Of a stretch of DNA of 29,758 nt, positions 1 through 9,918 are shown piece by piece. Where the stretch lies: positions 1 to 29,758 of the forward strand of contig AZLU01000342.1 in assembly GCA_002224055.1 (NCBI GenBank). Direction: 5' to 3'. The notes beneath the pieces were generated by a model. It was not told the origin of the DNA. It saw only the letters and a program-made list of their open reading frames with translations, and ran no database searches. Made by a program: the position numbers and the translations under genes. The stretch is from Pezizomycotina sp. ARF18 (taxonomy: Eukaryota > Ascomycota). The stretch's first letter is position 1. Each line of letters opens with the position of its first letter.

Positions 1-1250
1 AAAAAAATTAAAGTAATAGAAATAATATTAAAGAAGAATTAAAGTATTAAATTATTTATTAAAATTTAAGTTAACAGAGTACAGTTAAGGACTAAGTTAG
101 TAAAAAAAAATTTTAAGGTCTAAGCATTAAAATAAAAAATTTTTTTTTCAAGTTGAGCGCTGAAATAAAAAAAGTCTTAGTTTTAAAGTAATTATTTTAA
201 AAAAAAATATTAAGTATTGAAAATCTTTCTAAAAAATACTAAATTATATAATTACGCTTTATTTAAGTTAATAAAAATTAAATAAGATTATATTCGATAA
301 TAATAAAACTTATTTACTATATTAATATGTCAGGCACCTCGAGTAGGCTCGAGAGGTCACGTGCTGGCTCTGCCAGGCACTAGTAGGGTTACTAACCCTA
401 AAGGATATATTAATATCACGGGCCTGACTATTACCAGTTTACCACTGGTTATAATATAAGGGACTTGCTAGTACTCAGTAAGTCGATAGGCTCTTACTAA
501 TTTACTAGAGATCATTAGGTAAAGGTATGTATTAAGTATTACTTAGATAACTAGTAGTAAACTGGTAATAGTTAGGCCTGTGGTGTTAATATATCCTTTA
601 GGGTTAGCAACCCTACTAGTGTCTGGCAGAGCCAGCACGTGACCTCTCGAGCCTACTCGAGGTGCCTGACAAATATTAAATTTAATATAGTTTTATATTT
701 TAGGTTTCAGAATCTACTTTTCTATTTTAGTAGGATTTGCCCTAAACCTTCTATTATTTTCCCGTAGGGCTAAAATTAATTACTAAGGCTGGTATGAGAC
801 AAATATATATGTTGTTATAATTATATTTATTATATTTTAATCTTTTTTTTTTCTATATTTTTCTTTTATTAATACCTTCACATCTTACATAATTTCAGAG
901 CCTCTGCAACAATTTATAATACTAACCTTATAGCATTTTTAATAAAATACTAAGCTATTATTATTATATATTAATTTATTATATAATAGTATGTACTTTC
1001 TACAAATGCTTTCATGACAAGGTACTCTTTTCTATGTTGTAGGGCTGTGTAAAGCATATTAAAAGCATTAGCGCTGCTTACAGTGTTACTAATTTTCTTC
1101 CTTGTTTATATTATAGATGTAGATTGCGGTTTATAGTAAATACTTACTTAGTAAGGAGTAGTTAAACGTGATGTAAACTAAAGACTCAGTGACTAAGCGG
1201 GTGCTGTAGAGAACTGTACTTGGGTTTGTTAGCTTATTATGATTGGGTAT
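1..1250. other. AT-rich gene-free block
   Basis: Very AT-rich DNA with many A/T runs and no reading frame that looks like a protein. The only GC-richer part is the foldback element inside it (328-671). The strong AT bias next to a repeat whose arms differ only by transitions fits a repeat-induced point mutation (RIP)-like decayed island, as seen in many ascomycetes. That reading is inferred. The block could equally be ordinary AT-rich intergenic DNA or the edge of a larger degraded transposon that starts left of the window. Confidence 0.6.
328..671. mobile_element. 344-bp foldback / MITE-like element
   Basis: Two inverted arms of 125 bp (328-452 and 547-671) flank a 94-bp AT-rich spacer. The arms start TGTCAGGCAC and match at 117 of 125 positions; all eight mismatches are transitions. 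Each arm is a chain of short palindromes: CTCGAG-tagg-CTCGAG, an imperfect GTGCTGGC/GCCAGGCAC hairpin, TAGGGTT-act-AACCCTA, and in the left arm ACCAGT-ttacc-ACTGGT. A possible 4-bp duplication AATA lies at 324-327 and 672-675, but it is weak in such AT-rich flanks. There is no coding capacity, so if mobile it needs a transposase supplied in trans. Non-mobile alternatives are a cruciform-forming regulatory or replication element, or a GC-cluster-like palindrome. I do not recognise the family. Confidence 0.7.
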
Positions 1251-1308
1251 ATTTTGCTATTATTTATTTGAGCGTACATGTACAGCTTTGCAGTGAGCTC
1301 GAGCGATT

Positions 1309-1375
1309 GCCTGATGAATCCCGGTATGTATTCCTTGTAGAGCCTGATGAATCCCCGGTATATATTCCTTGTAGA
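1309..1375. repeat. Two-copy 33/34-bp direct repeat
   Basis: Copy 1 at 1309-1341 and copy 2 at 1342-1375, each beginning GCCTGATGAATCCC and ending ATTCCTTGTAGA. They differ by one C in a C-run and one G/A transition. It is a head-to-tail duplication with no visible function, just before a polypyrimidine tract. Confidence 0.85.
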
Positions 1376-1404
1376 GATATTAATAATAGTGCGTAAAGTG
1401 AAAG

Positions 1405-1480
1405 TTTTTTCTTTTGTTCTTCTTTCCTCTTCCTTTCTTTTTTTTTCTTTTTTCTTTCTTTTCTTTTCTTTTCTTTTTTT
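1405..1480. repeat. Polypyrimidine (TTTTC)n tract
   Basis: About 75 bases of almost pure T and C on the plus strand with a TTTTC-like period. Frames through it give only Lys/Arg/Glu-rich low-complexity peptides, so it is non-coding. It sits about 270 bp before the UPF1 start and could act as a promoter pyrimidine tract, but that is not shown. Confidence 0.8.
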
Positions 1481-1752
1481 GCGAACCCTTTCCCTCAAAC
1501 CGTAAAAAATAAAATATCTTATGAGTCGAGCCTTTTTTGTTGGAACAACACAAAAACACAACTTCCAAGCCCCACCATTTATCTTTCTTTAATACAAATT
1601 CCAGAGAAATATCAGAACATTATATTACATACTCACCCTCAAAATCATATTAAATTTTTAACATCGCATGTGAAGCGCCCTATATAAAACCCAAGGTCAG
1701 GCTATCAAATCCTCGAACGAACCGCTCATCGACGGATACCCCGACTAGCGCA

Positions 1753-4700
1753 ATGGAAGGTTTGTTGTTCAAGATCGAAGACACTGCTTTCCAGAATTCC
1801 TGAGTGAACTAATTTCTTCATCAGGGTATTCTCCCACCTGGGTAACCATTTCGACGCTTCATCAATCGTCAATGATGCTGCGTCAACTGTTGACGTAACT
1901 TCCGAATACCATGACGATATCGGAAGGCCCAGGCGGCATGATGACGATGAAGAAGATGATAATTTCGATGAGGAAAGCCACTTTGATGATACTTTGTCTC
2001 TAGCTAGCGCTTCCGGCGATATCAAAGCTGGACGCAATCTTGGTGGCGGATTCGAGCTTGAAGCAGAGCTTCCCGCACATGCCTGCTCGTGAGATCGCAA
2101 ATTCCCTTTCGTTTGCCTACGACTCTATTGCATACTAATTTTAGGAAAGTTATTGCGGTATACACTCTCCCAGCAGCGTCGTGAAGTGCCTCACCTGCAA
2201 TAAATGGTTTTGCAGTGCCCGGGGCAACACCTCTTCGTCAACATATTATCAACCATTCGTTCGCGCGCGCCACAAGGTTCCCCCTCCAAATTTTCCGCCC
2301 GCTTTCCCCGTTTTTGCACCCCCCCCCCCCCTTTCTTCCCTTTGAGTTTACCGGAACTCCCACCCATCATTTTGGCTTTCACGGGATAGGATTCGCTCAT
2401 GTTCTAATTCCACTGTCTAGGAAGTATCACTTCATCCGTCATCCTCCTCGGCGAGACTACTTTGGAATGTTACAATTGTGGAACCAAGAATGTTTCCTGC
2501 TCGGGTTCATACCTGCGAAGTCCGATACCGTTGTTGTCCTTTTATGCCGACAACCGTGTGCGGCCATGCCATCGAGCAAAGACATGAATTGGGACACCTC
2601 AAGATGGGAGCCACTTATCCAGGATAGATCTTTCTTGCCGTGGCTTGTCAACACACCATCCGACGCAGAGCAATTACGGGCCAGACATTTATCTCCTCAA
2701 ATGATAGGAAAACTGGAAGATCTATGGAAGGACAATCCCCAGGCTTTGATTGAGGACCTGGAAAAAGGCGCTGGAGCAGACGACGAGCCGCAACCCGTCC
2801 TGTTGCGATATGACGACGCCTACCAATACCAAAATATATTCGGCCCTCTGGTGAAGATCGAAGCCGACTATGACAAAAAGTTGAAGGAATCGCAGTCTCA
2901 AGATGGCCTTGTTGTACGATGGGAGATAGGACTGAACAACAAGCATCTAGCGAGCTTTATTCTTCCAAAATTGGAGCTCGGCGATGTCAAGCTGGCCGTT
3001 GGCGATGAAATGAGGCTTAGATACGTCGGAGAATTACGGCCTCATTGGGAAGGGGTCGGCTATGTAATCAAAATCCCAAATAACCTTTCCGACGAAGTCA
3101 CTATTGAGCTGCGTAGAAGCGCTAGTGACAAAACAGTTCCGACGGAATGCACGCATGCGTTCTGTGCCGATTACGTCTGGAAAGCGACAAGTTTCGACCG
3201 CATGCAGCTTGCCATGAAGAGTTTGCCGTCGATGAGATGAGCGTTAGCGGTTATATATACCATCGTTGTTGGGTCATGAAGTAGCGGCTGCGCCTTTGAA
3301 AACCCCGTTACCTCGGCGCTTTAGTGTCCCAGGACTTCCGGAACTAAAACGTTAGTCAGGTTCAAGCGGTTAGAAGTGTGTTACAGAAGCCGTTATCGCT
3401 ATACAAGGTCCTCCGGGTACTGGAAAAACTGTTACGTCTGCTACAATTGTATACCACCTTGCCAAACTCAATGGCGGGCAAGTATTGGTTTGCGCGCCTT
3501 CCAATGTCGCGGTAGACCAGCTCACGGAAAAGATTCATCGAACGGGACTCAAAGTTGTTCGCCTAACCGCAAAATCACGCGAGGATGTCGAATCACAGGT
3601 ATCGTTTCTCTCGTTACACGAACAGGTTCGTCTCAACGACTCGAACATTGAGTTGGCAAAGCTCGGCCAACTCAAGAATGAGCTCGGTGAACTATCCTCT
3701 CAAGATGAGAAGAAGTTCAAGCATCTCACTCGAGCCGCAGAACGTGAGATTCTCACAAATGCAGATGTCATCTGTTGCACTTGTGTTGGTGCTGGGGATC
3801 CTCGCCTTGCTCGAATGAAGTTTCGGACAGTTCTTATAGACGAGTCCACACAGGCAGCAGAGCCTGAATGTATGATACCGCTTGTGCTGGGATGTAAACA
3901 AGTTGTTCTAGTGGGAGATCATCAGCAACTGGGACCGGTAATTATGAACAAAAAAGCTGCGAGGGCCGGACTGCACCAAAGCTTGTTTGAACGGTTGGTC
4001 ATTCTCGGTTGCGCGCCGATACGGCTCAACGTTCAATACCGTATGCACCCCTGCCTCAGCGAGTTTCCGAGCAATATGTTCTACGAAGGGAGTTTGCAGA
4101 ATGGTGTAACGGTACAGGTATTTATATCTATATACACTCATGACGATTGAAACCGCGAATTTAACAATATAACTTTCCCTTCCCTGCTAATATAGGAGCG
4201 ACTCCGGAGGAACGTCGACTTTCCTTGGCCAGTGTCAGATGCACCCATGATGTTCTGGAGCAACTTCGGCAACGAAGAAATATCGGCAAGTGGAACCTCT
4301 TATTAAATAGGTATTTATCAGATCATTTATCGGAAACCCTCAAGATTTTCTCTACTAAACTATTGCCAACAACCGGCAACCCTTGTTAATAGGACCGAAG
4401 CGTCAGCCTGTGAAAAAATCGTCACGAAGTTTTTCAAGGCTGGTGTCGCACCTTCTCAGATTGGAATAATCACTCCATACGAAGGCCAAAGATCATATAT
4501 TGTTTCGTCTATGCAAAGCAACGGTTCGCTCAAGAAGGAGCTTTATAAAGAAATAGAGGTTGCCTCTGTAGACGCCTTCCAGGGTAGAGAGAAAGACTAT
4601 ATTGTTCTCTCTTGCGTGCGCTCTAACGAGCACCAAGGCATTGGCTTCCTTAATGACCCGAGGAGACTGAACGTAGCGCTCACAAGAGCAAAGTACGGGG

Positions 4701-5772
4701 TCGTGGTGTTAGGCAATCCCAAAGTCTTGAGCAAGCATCCTCTCTGGCATTTCCTCCTCCTGCATTACAAAGAACGCAATTGTTTAGTCGAGGGCCCTCT
4801 GAACAATCTCCAGGTAAGTCTGATTCAGTTCTCAAGACCGCGTCAGACGTATCGTGGGCCTCAGCGGTTCCAGATGGCGTACACCGGGCCGTATAACCTG
4901 GGCAACAACTCCAGCATTGGCGGCGGGGCTGGCCCCAGTATGGGAGGGGTTGGTGGAGGTGGTGGGATCGGTGGAACGTTAGGTGGTACAGTTGGATCAC
5001 GTTCAGTGCCAATTCCGGACAAATCGCGATGGGTATACAGACAGGAGGTGTGCCATCTTCCAGAACAGCAGCTGGATTATCACCTGGTCAGCCGGACTAT
5101 AACGATTCTGGAAGCGTTATCGGTTATATCCCGGATGACGTATCTTCGATCCATTCTGCACCCGTAACGGGAGCATTTCCATCCATGTTTTCGGGATTCA
5201 CCATGGACTCGTGGCCTTTGCTACCGAGCCGCGGCGGATTTGCTGGCGACATGTGACGGACCAAAGGGGTGCCAGCAATCCTGGAACCAACGACACGGTT
5301 GGGGTAGCCTCTGGGGCAAGTAAATTAGCTAACATTAGTGGCAGCATTGGCCCATCTGGAATGGTGTTGGTCTGGTTCTGACATGAGCAATAGCACAAGT
5401 ATCGGTGGAGGGCAGGAGGCGCTCGATGGGGGCCTGATCGACGGTGGCGGCGTGTCCTTGGCTGACTCGTCGGCTCAAGTGAGTGTGGGAACAGCGAAAA
5501 CCCCCAGCCTTAGCCAGTCAGATCGGCTGAAGAGATACGTTGAAAGTGGTGGCCGTGGCATGGTCGATTACAAGTCCGGGCCGGGAAACCTCCCGCGGCC
5601 GAGGCAGAATCAAGGAGCCGCTGGTGGAGACGATGGAGGAAGCGTTTTTGGAGGCAGCACAACCGGCAGCATCAGTGGTAGTAGGCTTCGCGACTCGTCG
5701 ACGATCGAAGATGATGCTCGTAGTGTCAGTACGGCTTTCGCCAGCCAAGTTGGTATAACTGGATACGATTGA
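1753..5772 (+). CDS. UPF1: UPF1 ATP-dependent RNA helicase (nonsense-mediated decay)
   Basis: Superfamily-1 helicase that drives nonsense-mediated mRNA decay with UPF2/UPF3 in the cytoplasm. Seen in order: an acidic N-terminus; the CH zinc domain (about 2150-2560; [33 protein letters not shown]); the stalk/1B region ([21 protein letters not shown]); Walker A GPPGTGKT (3407-3430); motif II DEST (3839); GDHQQLGP (about 3914); [10 protein letters not shown] (about 4570); [10 protein letters not shown] (about 4671). A Gly-rich tail follows, ending [13 protein letters not shown] and [16 protein letters not shown], the usual fungal C-terminus. Introns: 1760-1824 (tentative), 2089-2149, 2277-2420, 4118-4195, 4311-4392. 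The start at 1753 assumes a lost G near 1825. The frame changes at about 2241, 2256, 2447, 2494, 3223, 3267, 3347, 3401, 4304 and 5029, mostly in base runs; the helicase core 3402-4117 is clean. The tail also shifts between 5236 and 5390. Confidence 0.97.
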
Positions 5773-6671
5773 TCGGGCCTTCAAATGTTTTATTATGATA
5801 CTCTACGCAAGCAAAAGTCATCGCCTCTGGCAAGACGCTCTATATGTGGTGGGTATGTGTTCCTTTTCGTGTTCTGTTTTAACCTTTCCCGTCGGACGGG
5901 ATAAAGGTAGAGTGATATTCAAATTAATGTTGTCTTTTTTCCTCTTTACTGAACCTCCGGCCATTTAGGAATTCGTCTATAAAACTTAGCCGTACTTGCA
6001 CAATATACAACATCACTTTCCGCGGAATCTCCAAACAGCCGAGCTCAAAAAATTGGTCGGTCGAAACTAAGGAGAGCACCAACGTGAAAATAAAAACGAT
6101 CATCTCACATGCGCGGCAACACTAGAAGACTTTGGGTAAAGGAAGGTAAAGTACTGGTGTTTAATCAACGCGCTCAAGGACTCGCCCCTTGTTATCCTAT
6201 ATTCTAGGCTATCTTCAAAGGAATTAAATAATGTTAGGTCTCTAGGTAGTCACCACTTTTCCGGGCACATTCGCTTTGCCTAATTGAATTTAAAAGTTCC
6301 TACTCAGGCCTGGTCTAGTAAATTATCTATCCTTTTGAAGATGAAATGCAGAGTGACTCGACGACATACATAAATGCATGTTACCTCTGGTACACGATAA
6401 TCCTGAAACTCAATCAGACGGGTTGACCTTCCCTTGGCCCTTTCTCCCTGAGAGGGATTGTAAGTTGTATTACATCCATAAGATAATGGGAATTATCTAC
6501 GCCGCAGCGCCGTACTAGCTGCGCGAAATTAACTAGCAACACCTACGCCCTCTCTCTACCACACGCTGGCTTTACGTAATATTGGTCAACGTAGCCTTCA
6601 AGTTGACCTCTCCGTTTGAGCCGTGAATCAGGGCTTGATAATATCTGAACTGCCAGTTCTAGTCATCTGTA
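5773..6671. other. Intergenic region between convergent genes
   Basis: About 900 bp separating the 3' ends of UPF1 (+) and the LRR gene (-). It should hold both 3' UTRs. A small near-palindrome CCCGTCGGACGGG lies near 5889. No protein-like frame, RNA gene or repeat was seen. The LRR protein may extend a little into this region if the apparent stop at 6672 is another frame error. Confidence 0.5.
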
Positions 6672-9520
6672 TCAAAATCTGCGGGCCTTCTTCAGGATCG
6701 AATTTCTTATGGAAGAGCCGTCGAGTTCTTCCGTTTCTGTTTTCAGTTTCTCTATCTCCCTGTTTGGCTCATCTGGACTTTCTTCGTCATTTATGAGCTT
6801 AAAGCCTTCGGCGATAAAGTGTCCCAACCGGTGTAATTGGCCTTCCTCCTGCGCTAGGCCCTCGAAACGAGAGCTAGTCTGTCAGATGTTGCAGCCGAGT
6901 CTTCTTCGTCATCGTCGCTATCTCCCGGACATCGGTGTTTGTTATCATCAGGGAACCGTCGTCGGTAGGGAATGCCTTGTCTGGAAATTGCGTTTTGAAG
7001 TGCTCAATGTGCTGTTCAATAGTATGTAATATAAACTCCAGTCTCTTCTGATAATGAATATCGCTTTGAGCAGTAGTGTTTGTTATGCGGTGGAGCGCAG
7101 GTCGGAGTTTTTCGCGAACAGCCTCGGCTCTGCCAAGCAGGTTTCTGTATACCAGCTTGATATCCATATTTTCTCCCTTTGCGGACTCCAAACAGACATC
7201 CAGCGCCTTTGCCACACCCGTTCCGTCGATGTCTGCGAAATGGTCATCATATATTTCGTCGCTCTCGCAATCCTGGCTGATGATGAGTCCATTTCGATTC
7301 AATTCGGCGGTCGCCTCTTCAACATAAGATGAATAGTGACTTGGCTCCTGGATTCATCGAATACATCGTACTTGAACTCCGTGATGGCTCCTCGCTCAAT
7401 GTTTCTGAGACATACGCGGATTAACTGGAGTGCTTTGGCTTTGAGGAAAGTGCCCGATTCGCTACCGGGAAGTCAAGATCCACAGACACCATGGTGGGTG
7501 CTAACTTGACAGCACTGATTAGTGAATTATAAAGGGCAGCAGCATCTGCAGTATCGGCGGCATGTTGTTATTTTTGATGTCAATATAGGAGAGCTGTTGG
7601 CAGGAAATGACGACTTCACACAATATGATCATATGCTGAAAATCAAGGGAAAGGTCATCAAGGTGTAACTTTTCAAATAAGGAAACGTCGGCAAATATTG
7701 AAGTAGCAAGGCCACAAAGTGTGACTTGTTACTCCCCAAATCGTTGTTCCCCAAATCCAACACGCGCAGGTCTCGTAATTAGACAGTTCTGAGAGAGTCT
7801 GAGAGAAAAGAGTAGGGGAGAGGTTGCTCTTTCTCAGCGATAGAGCGACCAGGCTCCCACCATGAGAGATCGAAGGAAGGATCGTGGTAGACATATGGTC
7901 CTTTTAGAGGGTCAGAGGGATACGATGAAAGGAAGAGAATGTCAGCTTTCCAGATCCAACGGATTTGGTAAGAATATTTAGATATATATACATATTATCT
8001 ATTTACTCTTTAGAAGAGATAGGGAAGACTAATACTCACCGTCATGCCGGGTAAATCGCTAAGATCAATAGCCAACCCTCCAGACCGCAACCACAAGCCT
8101 ATGGCAGGTACAACTTTCTCGCCGTCTATTAAGTTCCCGGCCACGCCTATTGCTTTGATGGTTGAGATTGCAGCTCTCAAAATTTTCTCTAACGACTCCG
8201 CTGGCACTGAACACGAATTTAGATTTAATAGTCTAGCCCGCTCCTATGAAGCCTTTGTGTAATCGACGCCACAAATATTTCGGTGATCGCATCCCCTCCG
8301 CTGTCATGTGTAGGGAATGTTACACCTGAAACGTCAAGACTTCTTAAGGTCCCAGACATATGAATGAAGCAACCAGAAAACGCCAACCCTCTTCAGTTAT
8401 CTGTCTATTATTCTTGAGAGACAGTTTCTCGACTCTCCCGCGATAGTTATATTCTAATGGGGGTTGTGAATACTTTTGAGTTTCATTGCATGTTTCCACG
8501 TCCTGGGGGGTCTGAACTGAAAGTAAGCTTGCGAGCACCACTCGCAGTCCTTCATCCGTTAGGTTCGTATCATCGATGATCAAGTTCCGGATAGGAACGA
8601 TGGCTAGAAAGTCCGAAAGGCAGTTCGCTTCAGAAACGCTTAATTGTATCCCAGTCAAGTTAATACTCGAAAGATACCGGCCGCCTGCTAAAGTAAGCTT
8701 TGAACTGATGTCTTTTCGAGGCGGTGCCTCGCGGAGTTTGCAGCAAAGCCTATAGATTTTAACGCATTCCGGCCTCTCTGATCTTCTCTTGCGTCCATCA
8801 GCGCCTTTCGCTGCCACGGATTTGTGTCCTGCAGCTATGCTGGCATGAACCAGATCCTGAGCGCCATTGGCAGCCTTGGCAGCCTCAACGCACCCGTCAT
8901 CACCTGCATCAGAGGCCGGTCCTTCCATGGCCGGTCGCGTGCTTTCCTCCCTTACCTCGAGCGCTGCGAAAGCTGAAGATGGTTTGCTGGAGTCTCCTGC
9001 GCCGTAGTTTTAGAAGAGTCTCCGGAAGGGGGTTTATGGTGTCGTGATTCATCAGTCGGCTCTGCGTGGGCTGCTCTCTTTTTCGGCTTTCGGACTTTCA
9101 TGAGCTCGGTCGGAAGTGAGGCGTCTGTGTATTCCACGTCCAAACAGAATGCAACACGCCTTAGTTTTCGGCCATCCACGCCAGGTAGCGAACACTTTCC
9201 CTGCGAAGGTTCCGATTCAATACCTTTCGTTCTGTTTGAATCTGGGCGTTGTATTGCGTGGAGGCATTACGAGTACCAACAGACAAGCCATGACTCGCAG
9301 ACGTGATTCGCTTAAGGGTCGAGATCAAGAAAGCGGGCGATACTGTCGTAGTTTTGGGCGATGGAGACTGCTTGCCCTCGTCCGCCGTGCCGTCTGCGTA
9401 TTTTTGGCCGTCACGCCGTCGATGCCTAACTTCTCGTAAGTTATAATCTCTCTTGTTTTTAATACCGCGGTGCCATGCATTAACATCAAGGCTATATCTC
9501 ATATCTTCCATTTTATACAA
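6672..9520 (-). CDS. Leucine-rich repeat protein of the fungal 'Mhp1' type
   Basis: Matches, from memory of the family, the large LRR proteins of filamentous ascomycetes annotated 'cell wall biogenesis protein Mhp1'; their biochemical role is not settled. Seen on the minus strand in order: a basic N-terminal segment with ERKVLNRN and KLRRVAFCLDVEYTD (about 9250-9110); a low-complexity linker; RPECVKIYRLCCKLREAPP (about 8765); then leucine-rich units LSDFLAIVPIRNLIIDD, VEKLSLKNN, LVALSLRKSNL and LRVLDLGNNDLG; then LYNSLISAVKLAPTMVSVD and a helical C-terminus with GTGVAKALDVCLE and FEGLAQEEGQLHRLGHF. One intron is likely (GTGAGT at 8039 down to about 7946). Reading needs many one-base frame changes. 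The start at 9520 is only the first Met of the upstream frame and more 5' exon may exist. The stop at 6672 is provisional. The tail converges on UPF1. Confidence 0.75.
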
Positions 9521-9858
9521 ATATACCTTAGTATATTTTTCTCCTTTACTCCTTTTTTGTATTTTGAACCTGCGTTTCCTCCCACCTTACGGTAATATAT
9601 GTTTGACTTATTACTACTCATTATAAGTGATAACATCCCCTTGGTCTCACTGATCACTTAATCTACTTCCGTCTTCTTGCTTGGAATTACCTTGAAAACC
9701 AGGAGGTCCTTTTTGGAGAGCTTCCGGTCGAGATTCTGACATTGCTTAAAGCTTAATATCGGATTGGATCGTTGATTACTCTAAAGTAGATAAATACTTG
9801 TAAGAGATTAATATTGCTACTGAGCGGCAAAATTGTGAAGAGTTTATTAACGGGCTTG

Positions 9859-9918
9859 AGAAGAAGAAAAAAAAAAAAGGAAAGAAAAGAAAGAAAGAAA
9901 GAAAGAAAGAAAGAAAAG
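9859..9918. repeat. (GAAA)n purine microsatellite
   Basis: AAGAAG, a run of A, then at least six consecutive AAAG-type units on the plus strand, followed by G-rich purines to about 9950. It explains the Phe/Ser-rich reading frames on the minus strand, which are not genes. Confidence 0.9.

Larger units (their letters stand above)
672..1752. other. Intergenic region upstream of UPF1
   Basis: AT-rich to about 1250, then a two-copy 33/34-bp repeat (1309-1375), a polypyrimidine tract (1405-1480) and about 270 bp of mixed sequence leading to the UPF1 start at 1753. No protein-like frame was seen. The last 200 bp presumably hold the UPF1 promoter; TATATAAAA at about 1681-1689 lies roughly 65-70 bp before the proposed start codon and could be a TATA-like element. 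Confidence 0.5.

Noticed and set aside
384-404. TAGGGTTA / TAACCCTA resembling telomere repeat TTAGGG
   Set aside because: A single palindromic occurrence inside the foldback arm, not a tandem array.
1804-1824. GTGAACTAAT...CAG as a 21-base intron at the UPF1 start
   Set aside because: Too short to splice. It holds the branch site and acceptor, so the donor is more likely the upstream GTTTGT at 1760.
4814-4828. GTAAGT...CAG in UPF1 that resembles an intron
   Set aside because: Only 15 bases long, and the translated sequence [15 protein letters not shown] matches the conserved UPF1 protein, so it is coding.
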